From positions 1 to 16,238 of the forward strand of contig JAJECF010000059.1 in NCBI GenBank assembly GCA_022822125.1: a stretch of DNA of 16,238 nt, given 5' to 3'. This DNA comes from Alphaproteobacteria bacterium. Lineage in GTDB: Bacteria > Pseudomonadota > Alphaproteobacteria > Bin95. Below are positions 7,182-13,950 of this stretch, piece after piece; position 1 is the first letter of the stretch; each line of letters starts with the position of its first letter. The notes beneath the pieces were generated by a model. That model was not told the origin of the DNA, did not search any database, and saw only the letters and a list, made by a program, of their open reading frames with translations. A program made the translations under genes and the position numbers.

Positions 7182-7853
7182 ATGCGACCGCGCGACGCCG
7201 CCACACTGATTCTCTATCGCCGCCGGGCGGGCGAGATCGAGGTGTTGATGGGGCGCCGGTCTCCCCGACACGCCTTCATGCCCAACACCTTCGTGTTCCC
7301 CGGCGGCCGGGTGGACCCCGAAGACGGGCGCGTGGCGCCGCTGGCGGATCTCCGCGAGCCGGTGCTCGAGCGGCTGCGGCGCAACGCCACGGCCAGACGC
7401 GCGCGGGCGCTCGGCCTCGCCGCCATCCGCGAGGCGTTCGAGGAAACCGGGCTCGCCGTGGGCTCTCCGCATGGCGGCGAGGCGGATATGGACCGGCTGC
7501 CGACTTCCTGGCGTCCCTTCTACGAGACCGGCCTCGCGCCCCGGCTCGACGTGCTGGACTATGTGTTTCGCGCGATCACGCCGCGCGGCGACGTGCGGCG
7601 CTTCCACGCCCGCTTCTTCCTCGCCGAGAGCCGCCATGCCCGGGGCGAGCTCGGCGGCAGCGGCGAACTTCAGGACCTGCAATGGATCGCCATAGACCGC
7701 GCCGTCGCAATGCCCGCCACGCCCGGCGTCACCGCCAGGGCGCTGGAGGAGGTGCGGAGCCGCACGACCGGCGCCCTTGCCGGCGCACCGGCCCCGCCGG
7801 TCCCCCTCTACCACGGCACCCGGTATGGCGACCGGGTGCGCCTGAACCCCTGA
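7182..7853 (+). CDS. NUDIX hydrolase, NUDT19-like architecture
   Basis: Predicted 223-residue NUDIX pyrophosphohydrolase. The N-terminal strand is A-A-T-L-I-L-Y-R-R-R (6-15), followed by F-V-F-P-G-G-R-V-D (37-45) and the metal-binding helix A-I-R-E-A-F-E-E-T-G-L (81-91) with E84, E87 and E88. About 40 residues separate the Gly-Gly from the R-E-x-x-E-E core, much more than in the compact NUDIX box. This insertion resembles NUDT19/RP2-type enzymes that act on CoA and acyl-CoA, so a CoA diphosphatase is plausible, especially among acyl-CoA genes, but unproven. The ATG at 7182 has AGGA seven bases upstream (7171-7174); the open frame further upstream lies inside the divergent gene. The NIPSNAP gene starts 28 bases after the stop, so the two probably form an operon. 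Confidence 0.85.
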   Translation: MRPRDAATLILYRRRAGEIEVLMGRRSPRHAFMPNTFVFPGGRVDPEDGRVAPLADLREPVLERLRRNATARRARALGLAAIREAFEETGLAVGSPHGGEADMDRLPTSWRPFYETGLAPRLDVLDYVFRAITPRGDVRRFHARFFLAESRHARGELGGSGELQDLQWIAIDRAVAMPATPGVTARALEEVRSRTTGALAGAPAPPVPLYHGTRYGDRVRLNP

Positions 7854-7881
7854 CCCGCCGCAGAGGAGCCCTGCCCGTCCC

Positions 7882-8565
7882 ATGTTGATCGAACAGCGCA
7901 GCTACGACTTTCACCCCGGGTCGATGGACGCCTGGCTCGAGGTTTACGGCCGGCTCGGCATGCCGGCGTCGGACCGCCATATGGGGCCGAGCCTCGGCTG
8001 CTTCACCACCGTCATCGGCCCCGTCAACCGCTTCGTCTTCCTGCGCGGCTATGACGATATCGACGCCCGCGACACAGGCCAGGCCGCGCGGGCGAAAGAC
8101 CCGGAATGGCAGGCGTTCCTGAAGGAGGCGCGCGCGCTCGGGGCGCTCAAATACCAGGAGAGCAAATTCCTCCGTCCGACCGCCTTCTCGCCCGTGCGGA
8201 GCGAGGCCGACCTGCCGTTCGAGCGCGCCCTTCCCGGCGCCGGCATGATCGTCGATCACCGCACCTATGACATGCATCCGGGCAAGGGCGCCGCCTGGCT
8301 CGAAGCCTATCGCGACATCGGCCTCGCCGTGCAGCGCCGCCATCTCGGGCAGCTGCTGCTGTTCGCCACCACCGAGGTCGGCCCGATCAACCAGGCCGTC
8401 TTCATGTGGGCCTATGAGAGCATTGGCGACCGGGAGCGCCGCCGGGCCGGCATGGAGCAGGACCCTGGCTGGGCCGCGTTCCGCCTGCGCCACCAGCCCT
8501 TCCAGAGTCTCAAGCAGCAGACGAACCAGCTATTGGAGCCGACCTCCTTCTCGCCGGTCCGCTGA
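7882..8565 (+). CDS. tandem NIPSNAP-domain protein
   Basis: Predicted 227-residue protein made of two NIPSNAP domains. Domain 1 (about 1-108) begins M-L-I-E-Q-R-S-Y-D-F-H-P-G and ends F-L-R-P-T-A-F-S-P-V-R. Domain 2 (about 122-227) begins M-I-V-D-H-R-T-Y-D-M-H-P-G-K and ends L-L-E-P-T-S-F-S-P-V-R. The matching starts, I-G-P-V-N/V-G-P-I-N-Q blocks and S-P-V-R ends show an internal duplication. NIPSNAP domains adopt a dimeric alpha-beta barrel (ferredoxin-like) fold; a two-domain chain could mimic the dimer. No enzymatic residues are certain, and their role in bacteria is poorly known, though they often lie beside acyl-CoA genes. AGAGGAG lies 13 bases before the ATG, a little long. The gene probably shares a transcript with the NUDIX gene and ends 14 bases from a convergent membrane-protein gene. 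Confidence 0.85.
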   Translation: MLIEQRSYDFHPGSMDAWLEVYGRLGMPASDRHMGPSLGCFTTVIGPVNRFVFLRGYDDIDARDTGQAARAKDPEWQAFLKEARALGALKYQESKFLRPTAFSPVRSEADLPFERALPGAGMIVDHRTYDMHPGKGAAWLEAYRDIGLAVQRRHLGQLLLFATTEVGPINQAVFMWAYESIGDRERRRAGMEQDPGWAAFRLRHQPFQSLKQQTNQLLEPTSFSPVR

Positions 8566-8579
8566 GAGGCCCGCCAGGC

Positions 8580-8936
8580 TCACAGGCGGCGCCAGCCTTC
8601 CACCGCCAGCGCCACGGCGACGGTCCAGCCGACGGCGGCGACGACGCGGAACGCCCATCGCGCCCGGCGCGGCCAGCGGCGGATCGGCCGCCGGCTCCAA
8701 TAGAGCAGCGGGATGCACCAGGGCGCCAGCCAGCTCACCGCAATCGCTGCAGGCCAGCGGGCCGCTTCCGGCGGGCGGGCGCCGAAGAACAGCAGCGTCA
8801 CCGCATCCGACACGAGGGCGCCGGGGATCGAGAGCATGACCAGGCCGAACAGGAATCCCAGCCCCAGCGCCGCGAGCAGCACATAGCAGCGCGGCGAGAA
8901 GACGAAGAGCAGAATGCGGAACCAGAGGTCGTTCAC
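8580..8936 (-). CDS. small multi-pass membrane protein
   Basis: Hypothetical protein of 118 residues if the GTG at 8934-8936 is used. Hydrophobic segments lie at about 18-36, 39-51, 60-80 and 95-113, separated by short loops, with an Arg-rich loop at 82-93 (R-R-P-I-R-R-W-P-R-R-A-R) that should be cytoplasmic by the positive-inside rule. A GGGCAGGG purine run lies just before the GTG. An upstream in-frame ATG at 8996 would add 20 polar residues but would run into the ribosome-site region of the divergent oxygenase gene, so I prefer the shorter form. No known family is recognised. The gene is convergent with the NIPSNAP gene and divergent from the PhyH-like gene. Confidence 0.65.
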   Translation of the reverse strand: MNDLWFRILLFVFSPRCYVLLAALGLGFLFGLVMLSIPGALVSDAVTLLFFGARPPEAARWPAAIAVSWLAPWCIPLLYWSRRPIRRWPRRARWAFRVVAAVGWTVAVALAVEGWRRL

Positions 8937-9010
8937 GCGGCCCTGCCCGCTTGCGGCGCGCGGCCTGCTGTTGCAAGAGTGAGGGGAACGGAGCATCGGA
9001 GGCCCGTCCC

Positions 9011-9901
9011 ATGACGCCTGAGCTTATTCTGGCCGAACCGCCGCGCGTCCTGCCGCAACAGGCGCGCATCGACTATTTCGACAAGGGCTTCGCGCTTGTC
9101 GAGGACGCGGTGCCGCCGGAATGGATCGAGCGCCTGCTCGCGGTCACCGGGCGCATGGTGGATGCGAGCCGCTCGGAGCGGGAGTCGGGGCGGGTTTACG
9201 ACCTCGCTCCCGAACACGGGCCCGAGCGCCCCCGCGTGCGCCGCATCAAGCGCCCGGACGAACAGGACGAGGCCTATTGGGCCTTCGCGCGGGACGTGCT
9301 GGCCGACATGGCGGCCGACCTGCTGGGGCCTGATGTCGTCTTTCATCATTCCAAGCTGAACTTCAAATGGTTCGAGGGCGGCGACGAGGTCCAGTGGCAC
9401 CAGGATATCCAGTTCTACCCGCACACCAATTACGACCATCTGACCATCGGCGCCTATCTGTCGGACACGGGACCCGAAAACGGCCCCATGTCGATGCTGC
9501 CCGGCAGCCACAGAGGCCCCCTCTACGACCTCTACGGCGCGGACGGCAGCTGGGCGGGGCACCTGCGGCGCGAAGACGCCGCCGGGCTGGCAACGGACCG
9601 CGCCGAGACGCTTACCTGCCGGCGCGGCGCCGTCACGATCCACAATTGCCGCACGCTGCACTATTCCCGCCCGAGCCGGACCGACGCCGGGCGCCCGTTG
9701 CTGCTCAACGCTTTCGCCGCCGCCGACGCCCGGCCCTACACGGCGCATCCCGATCCGTCCTGCCACACCGGCGAGACAGTCCGCGGCGCGCCCGCGCGCC
9801 TCGCCCGCCACGATCCGCGCCCCTGCCCGATTCCGCCCGACTGGTCAGGCGGCTACAGCTCGATCTTCGCTGCGCAATCGGGCGAAGACGCAGCGATGTA
9901 G
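9011..9901 (+). CDS. phytanoyl-CoA dioxygenase (PhyH) family oxygenase
   Basis: Predicted 296-residue Fe(II)/2-oxoglutarate-dependent oxygenase of the PhyH family, which hydroxylates an unactivated carbon while decarboxylating 2-oxoglutarate. The iron facial triad is visible: H130-x-D132 in Q-W-H-Q-D-I-Q-F-Y-P-H and the distal H217 in T-L-H-Y-S-R. R228 lies 11 residues after H217, the same spacing as the 2-oxoglutarate-binding Arg in human PHYH. Other family blocks are Y-F-D-K-G-F-A-L-V-E-D-A (about 18-29) and G-P-M-S-M-L-P-G-S-H-R-G (about 158-169). The ATG at 9011 is fixed by GGAGG eight bases upstream (8998-9002). The family acts on fatty acyl-CoA, ectoine, many small metabolites and natural-product intermediates. 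The acyl-CoA neighbourhood makes a CoA-linked substrate possible but not shown. Confidence 0.9.
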   Translation: MTPELILAEPPRVLPQQARIDYFDKGFALVEDAVPPEWIERLLAVTGRMVDASRSERESGRVYDLAPEHGPERPRVRRIKRPDEQDEAYWAFARDVLADMAADLLGPDVVFHHSKLNFKWFEGGDEVQWHQDIQFYPHTNYDHLTIGAYLSDTGPENGPMSMLPGSHRGPLYDLYGADGSWAGHLRREDAAGLATDRAETLTCRRGAVTIHNCRTLHYSRPSRTDAGRPLLLNAFAAADARPYTAHPDPSCHTGETVRGAPARLARHDPRPCPIPPDWSGGYSSIFAAQSGEDAAM

Positions 9902-9921
9902 GGCAGCCTCCCTCCGGGATG

Positions 9922-9948
9922 ATACCAACGGCACCGGGTTGAGACTCA
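9922..9948 (+). repeat. dispersed motif, copy A
   Basis: ATACCAACGGC (9922-9932), an 8-base spacer ending in TT, then GAGACTCA (9941-9948). The copy at 16181-16207 has the identical 11-base head, the same spacer length and GGGACTCA. Overall 22 of 27 positions agree. Both copies lie just downstream of a plus-strand reading frame and just upstream of a palindromic repeat. Confidence 0.75.
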
Positions 9949-9978
9949 CACGCAAATGCCGCCTGGCGTCCCCGCTTC

Positions 9979-10105
9979 TCCTCATCCTGAGTAGCGCCCG
10001 CCTGCGGGCGCGTATCGAAGGATCGTCCCGCCGGTGGCGCGTCCCCTTCGGCAAGCTCAGGACAGGCTCTCGATACGCGGCTGGCGCCGCTACTCGGGAT
10101 GAGGA
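9979..10105. repeat. interspersed palindromic repeat (REP-like)
   Basis: A 127-base imperfect palindrome. The left arm carries TCCTCATCCTGAGTAGCG (from 9979) and GCGCGTATCGA (from 10009). The right arm carries the mirrored TCGATACGCGGC (10070-10081) and CGCTACTCGGGATGAGGA (ending 10105). The centre contains CCTTCGGCAAGCTCAGGAC (10045-10063), a motif I recognise from intergenic repeats scattered through many proteobacterial genomes, where it is often mistranslated. No transposase is present, so it is a non-autonomous or passive repeat. Confidence 0.8.
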
Positions 10106-10237
10106 CAAAGGACCGGGCTACGGAAGGGAGGTGCCGCACAATCGGTTCCGATCAACGACCGCTGGTATGAGACGAGAGCTCCGGCCGCGCCTGCTCCCGC
10201 GCGACCGGCCTCCCTCGACATCTGAACCGACTCGATC

Positions 10238-10271
10238 TTGCGCCAGGCACCGAAGCGACGTACACAGCTGT
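10238..10271 (+). promoter_or_regulatory. candidate toxin-antitoxin promoter and operator
   Basis: TTGCGC (10238-10243), a 17-base spacer and TACACA (10261-10266) form a weak promoter-like pair. The perfect 8-base palindrome ACAGCTGT (10264-10271) overlaps the presumed -10 and ends 18 bases before the antitoxin start. Ribbon-helix-helix antitoxins usually repress their own promoter by binding a short palindrome at this place, so this is a plausible operator. The match is weak and positional only. Confidence 0.3.
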
Positions 10272-10289
10272 CCGGAAAGGGGGCACGCG

Positions 10290-10577
10290 ATGGTTCAGGC
10301 ACATACGGCTCACAGCGCGCGCATCAATCTGCGGCTCAGCCAAACCGCCAAGCGGCGTATCGAACAGGCGGCCTCTGTCGAAGGCAAAACCGTCAGCGCC
10401 TTCATCCTGTCCAGCGCGCTGGAAACCGCCGAGAAGACGATCGACAGGCACGAGACCCTGGCGCTCGCCCGCCGCGACGCGCTGCGCTTCTTCGATGCCC
10501 TGGCCGATCCGCCGCCGCTGAACGACCGTCTTCGCGCGGCGCTGGAGGAACACGACCGGCGCGTCGAATCGCGTTGA
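10290..10577 (+). CDS. DUF1778 ribbon-helix-helix antitoxin
   Basis: Predicted 95-residue antitoxin of the DUF1778/TacA type. Residues 10-50 (A-R-I-N-L-R-L-S-Q-T-A-K-R-R-I-E-Q-A-A then V-S-A-F-I-L-S-S-A) form the DNA-binding ribbon-helix-helix, which dimerises on its operator. The C-terminal part (about 52-95, containing F-F-D-A-L-A-D-P-P-P-L-N-D-R-L-R) is the disordered segment that wraps and neutralises the GNAT toxin. The ATG at 10290 follows a strong GGAAAGGGGG site (10274-10283). The stop overlaps the toxin start (TTGA), so the two are coupled. The long open frame upstream of this ATG runs through the repeat region and is not coding. Confidence 0.9.
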   Translation: MVQAHTAHSARINLRLSQTAKRRIEQAASVEGKTVSAFILSSALETAEKTIDRHETLALARRDALRFFDALADPPPLNDRLRAALEEHDRRVESR

Positions 10578-11092
10578 CCGGCGCCGGTTCCCTGGTCATC
10601 GAGCCGCTGGACCGGCGGCACGACCGTGCGAATTTTTCATGCGGCCTCCCCGAACTCGACCGTTATCTGGCGCGCCAGGCCGGACAGGACGTCCGGCGCC
10701 GCATTGCCCGGATATTCGTCTGCACCGCCGGCGAGACCGATGCCGTGCTCGGCTTCTACACATTGAGCGCGCTGTCGATCGACCTGGCCTCCTTGCCAGC
10801 GCCGCTGTCGCGGAATTTGCCCCGCCACCCGGTGCCCTGCGCCCTGATCGGACGGCTTGCGATCAACCGCTCCGCGCAGGGGCGGGGGCTGGGACGCCTG
10901 CTTCTGGCCGATGCGGTCAAGCGCGTCGTTGCCGCCGGCGAAACGGTGGCAATGCACGCCCTGATCGTGGACGCCGCAAACGAAGACGCGAAACGCTTCT
11001 ACGAAGGATTCGGCTTCCTGCCGCTCACGGACGACCCGATGCGCCTGTTCCTCCCGCTCGGCGGACCTGTCCTCCAGGGTTCGAAGGGATAG
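10574..11092 (+). CDS. GNAT-family toxin (TacT/AtaT-like)
   Basis: Predicted 172-residue GNAT N-acetyltransferase toxin. Members of this group (TacT, AtaT, KacT, ItaT) acetylate the amino group of charged tRNAs and block translation. Residues 8-34 hold the typical opening I-E-P-L-D-R-R-H-D-R..F-S-C-G-L-P-E-L-D-R-Y-L. The acetyl-CoA-binding motif is R-L-A-I-N-R-S-A-Q-G-R-G-L-G (about 96-109). Y143 in F-Y-E-G-F-G-F matches the catalytic Tyr position of TacT. No ATG or GTG fits the family N terminus; the TTG at 10574 overlapping the antitoxin stop does, giving a length normal for the family. Codon use and GC content are like the flanks, but the adjoining repeat and the nature of such modules suggest a mobile or accessory origin. 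Confidence 0.88.
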   Translation: MTGAGSLVIEPLDRRHDRANFSCGLPELDRYLARQAGQDVRRRIARIFVCTAGETDAVLGFYTLSALSIDLASLPAPLSRNLPRHPVPCALIGRLAINRSAQGRGLGRLLLADAVKRVVAAGETVAMHALIVDAANEDAKRFYEGFGFLPLTDDPMRLFLPLGGPVLQGSKG

Positions 11093-11212
11093 GCGCCACG
11101 AGCGCGAGGCCGTCAGCCGGGAAGCCGGGCCGGAGAATCTGGCGGCCTTCATTCACGAGTGCTTCGCGCCCCGAGGCGGCGGATTGCGGGTTGCCGCCCG
11201 TAGCCGCCGTTA

Positions 11213-12001
11213 TCAGCGGTTCTTGTAGTTCCCCGTCCGCTTTTCGCGCCAGGCGGCGATGGCCTCCTTGTGGTCCTCGCTGGAGCGGGCCAGCACCATG
11301 TGGGAGGACACCATGTCAAGCGCGCTGCGCAGGTCCATGTCGAGGCCGGCATACATGGCGCGCTTGATGAGGCGGATCGAGATGGGCGAGGAGTTCACCA
11401 GCTTCTCGACATAGGCGCGCGTGCCCGCCTGCAGCTCGTCATCCGGGAAGACCTTGTTGACCAGGCCGATCTCCAGCGCCTGCTCAGCCGAGAGGAAATC
11501 CGCGCTCCAGAGCAGCTCCAGCGCCTTCGGCACGCCGACGATGCGCGGCAGGAACCAGGCCCCGCCATTGCCCGGCACAAGGCCGACGCGCACATAGGTC
11601 TCCGCGAAGCGCGCGCTCTCGGCGGCGAAGCGCAGGTCCGCATGCAGGCTCATATCCATGCCCGCGCCGACGGCCACGCCGTTGACGGCGGCGATCACGG
11701 GCTTGTCGATCTCGCGGATCTTGAGCGAGAGTTTCTGGATCAGGTCCCAGAGGCCCGACTTGATCTCCAGCGGCGTCGGCGGCGTGTCGCTGCCCATCTG
11801 CCGCGTGTCCCCGCCGGCGCAGAAGCCGCGTCCCGCAGCAGTGATAATCACCGCCCAGACATCCTCGCGCGTGCGGCATTCCTCCAGACGGTCCAGATAT
11901 CCCGTCAGCATTTCGTGGGTAAAGGCGTTCAGCCTGTCCGGGTTGTTGAAGGTAATGGTCGCGATTCTGTCGCTGACATCGAAAAGCAGTTTGTCGGTCA
12001 C
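11213..12001 (-). CDS. enoyl-CoA hydratase/isomerase-family protein (crotonase fold)
   Basis: Predicted 262-residue crotonase-superfamily enzyme. The oxyanion-hole segments that hold the acyl-CoA thioester carbonyl are present: G-R-G-F-C-A-G-G-D (57-65) and N-G-V-A-V-G-A-G-M-D (107-116). The two glutamates used by classical hydratases (E144 and E164 of rat mitochondrial enzyme) correspond by motif alignment to D116 and Y136, so simple water addition by the textbook mechanism is doubtful. The L-V-P-G-N-G-G-A-W-F-L-P-R block (141-153) is well kept. It may be an isomerase, hydrolase or other crotonase. The start is GTG (11999-12001) with GGAGG six bases upstream. It is divergent from the acyl-CoA synthetase across 185 bases, and the pair could act on the same CoA ester. 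Confidence 0.88.
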   Translation of the reverse strand: MTDKLLFDVSDRIATITFNNPDRLNAFTHEMLTGYLDRLEECRTREDVWAVIITAAGRGFCAGGDTRQMGSDTPPTPLEIKSGLWDLIQKLSLKIREIDKPVIAAVNGVAVGAGMDMSLHADLRFAAESARFAETYVRVGLVPGNGGAWFLPRIVGVPKALELLWSADFLSAEQALEIGLVNKVFPDDELQAGTRAYVEKLVNSSPISIRLIKRAMYAGLDMDLRSALDMVSSHMVLARSSEDHKEAIAAWREKRTGNYKNR

Positions 12002-12186
12002 GCCGTTCCTCCGGTGATCTCATCGGCGGCGCCAGCCTAGCGCGGATTTCCACTTGCGGTCACGGCCGGAGGGACGCAGGCCGGGACGCTGCCGGGCTGG
12101 CGGAGGAAAAGGCGGAACGCCATACTGGCGCCGTTCTCCGGCGAACCGCCGACAAGGCCGGCCGGCCCATGCAAGGAGGAGCCCCC

Positions 12187-13914
12187 ATGTCGACCCTCAC
12201 CGAAAGCCGGGCCGACCGGATCGCCGCCCCCGGCGCGCCGCGGGACAGGCTGTCCCATGTCGTCGGCGAGCGGACGCCGCCGCTGCGATACGCGACCATT
12301 CCGGAAGCGCTCCGCGAGACGGTTTCCCGCCACGGCGCGCAGAGGGCGGTCGTGCTGCCGAAAGAAGGCCGGACGCTCACCTATGCCGAGTTCGACCGGG
12401 AGGTGGACGCGCTGGCCGCCGGGCTCCTCGCGCTCGGGCTCGGCAAGGGCGACCGCATCGGCATCTGGGCGCCCAACCGGCTCGAATGGCTCCTGACACA
12501 ATTCGCCACCGCGCGCTTCGGCGCGATCCTGGTCAATATCAACCCGGCCTACCGGCCGTTCGAGCTCGAATACGCACTGAACGCGGTTGAATGCAGGGCG
12601 CTCATCGCGGCAGAAGCCTTCAAGTCGTCCCGCTATATCGAGATGCTGCGCGAACTCGCCCCCGAGCTCGAAACCTGCGCGCCGGGCCGGCTCAAATCGT
12701 CGAAGCTGCCGCATCTCGAAATCGCGATTGCGATGAGCGGCGATCCCGGCCCCGGCCTTTTGCGCTTCGACGATGTCATGCGGCTCGGCGGCCCCGCGGA
12801 AAGGGCGCGGCTGGACGCGCTGACCGCGAGCCTCAGCCCCGACGACCCGATCAATATCCAGTTCACCTCCGGCACCACGGGTTCGCCCAAGGGCGCCACG
12901 CTCACCCACAACAACATCGTCAACAATGCGCGCTTCGTCACCGACCGCATCCGGCTGACAGAGCAGGACGCGCTGTGCATTCCCGTCCCGCTCTATCACT
13001 GTTTCGGCATGGTGATGGGGGTGCTGGGCTGCGTGACGCAGGGCGCGGCGATGGTGTTTCCGGGCGAGGGTTTCGATGCGGCGGAGACGCTCTTCGCCGT
13101 GTCGGAGGCCCGCTGCACCGCGCTTTACGGCGTGCCGACCATGTTCGTCGCCATGCTGGAGGAAGCGGCGCAGGGCGAATACGACCTCTCCTCGCTCAGG
13201 ACCGGCGTCATGGCCGGCGCGAGCTGCCCCATCGAGGTGATGCAGCGGGTGATCGGTGAAATGAACATGTCGGAAGTCACCATCTGCTACGGCATGACCG
13301 AGACCTCGCCCGTCTCCTTCCAGAGCTTCGTGGACGACCCGGTCGGGAAGCGGGTGACGACGGTCGGGCGCGTCCACCCGCATCTGGAGGTCAAGATCGT
13401 CGATGCCGAGGGCGCCATTGTCCCGGTGGGCGAGCCCGGCGAGCTATGCACAAGCGGCTATTCCGTCATGCGCGGCTACTGGAACGACGGTGAGCGGACG
13501 CAGGAGAGCATCGTGGACGGCTGGATGCATTCCGGCGACCTGGCGACGATCGACGAGGAGGGCTTCTGCTGCATCGTCGGGCGGGTGAAGGACATGATTA
13601 TCCGCGGCGGCGAGAACGTCTATCCGCGCGAGATCGAGGACTATCTCTTCCGCCACCCCGATATCCGCGAAGCGCAGGTGTTCGGCATCCCGGACAGGAG
13701 GTTCGGCGAACAGGTCTGCGCCTGGGTGGTGCCCCGCGAGGGCGCCGCGCTCCAGCCCGAGGATGTGGCCGCGTTCTGCCGGGGCCAAATCGCGCATTTC
13801 AAGGTGCCGAAGCATGTGCGCATCGTTGACGAACTGCCGATGACGGTGACCGGCAAGCCGCAGAAATTCGTCATGCGCGACTGGATGGTGGAAAACGGCT
13901 ACGCCGACGCCTGA
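12187..13914 (+). CDS. AMP-binding acyl-CoA synthetase (ACSF2/FadD-like)
   Basis: Predicted 575-residue member of the ANL adenylate-forming superfamily. It should activate a carboxylic acid with ATP to an acyl-AMP and then form the CoA thioester. The phosphate-binding loop is F-T-S-G-T-T-G-S-P-K-G (226-236); motif A5 is Y-G-M-T-E-T (368-373); the S-G-D-L motif has D451; the hinge region is G-R-V-K-D-M-I-I-R-G-G-E-N-V-Y-P (465-480); and the catalytic C-terminal Lys is K557 in T-G-K-P-Q-K-F. Blocks such as V-P-L-Y-H-C-F-G-M-V-M-G resemble medium-chain ACSF2-type synthetases. Chain length is not readable. The ATG at 12187 has an excellent AAGGAGGA six bases upstream; an earlier in-frame ATG at 12169 is less well placed. 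The catalytic set is complete, so it is very likely active. Confidence 0.93.
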   Translation: MSTLTESRADRIAAPGAPRDRLSHVVGERTPPLRYATIPEALRETVSRHGAQRAVVLPKEGRTLTYAEFDREVDALAAGLLALGLGKGDRIGIWAPNRLEWLLTQFATARFGAILVNINPAYRPFELEYALNAVECRALIAAEAFKSSRYIEMLRELAPELETCAPGRLKSSKLPHLEIAIAMSGDPGPGLLRFDDVMRLGGPAERARLDALTASLSPDDPINIQFTSGTTGSPKGATLTHNNIVNNARFVTDRIRLTEQDALCIPVPLYHCFGMVMGVLGCVTQGAAMVFPGEGFDAAETLFAVSEARCTALYGVPTMFVAMLEEAAQGEYDLSSLRTGVMAGASCPIEVMQRVIGEMNMSEVTICYGMTETSPVSFQSFVDDPVGKRVTTVGRVHPHLEVKIVDAEGAIVPVGEPGELCTSGYSVMRGYWNDGERTQESIVDGWMHSGDLATIDEEGFCCIVGRVKDMIIRGGENVYPREIEDYLFRHPDIREAQVFGIPDRRFGEQVCAWVVPREGAALQPEDVAAFCRGQIAHFKVPKHVRIVDELPMTVTGKPQKFVMRDWMVENGYADA

Positions 13915-13950
13915 CGGCCCGGGCTGTATCCCGTCCCGGAACCCGCCGCG

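Larger units (their letters stand above)
9902..10289. other. repeat-rich intergenic region
   Basis: About 390 bases without a convincing gene. It holds, in order, a short dispersed motif (9922-9948), a long imperfect palindrome (9979-10105), about 130 bases with no feature I can name, and a candidate promoter/operator for the toxin-antitoxin genes. Frames that cross the palindrome produce peptides such as P-E-L-A-E-G, a familiar mark of translated repeat sequence and not of protein. Confidence 0.7.

Noticed and set aside
9705..10139. Minus-strand frames with P-E-L-A-E-G or V-L-S-L-P-K-G segments
   Set aside because: These peptides are translations of the palindromic intergenic repeat, a known source of false proteins.
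11182..11205. GGCGGC...GCCGCC hairpin as a terminator after the toxin-antitoxin genes
   Set aside because: The stem is only six base pairs with a long loop and no T run follows.
11093..11212. Short plus-strand reading after the GNAT toxin (E-N-L-A-A-F-I-H-E-C-F-A-P-R) as a gene remnant
   Set aside because: It is short, has no start or ribosome site, and I recognise no family.
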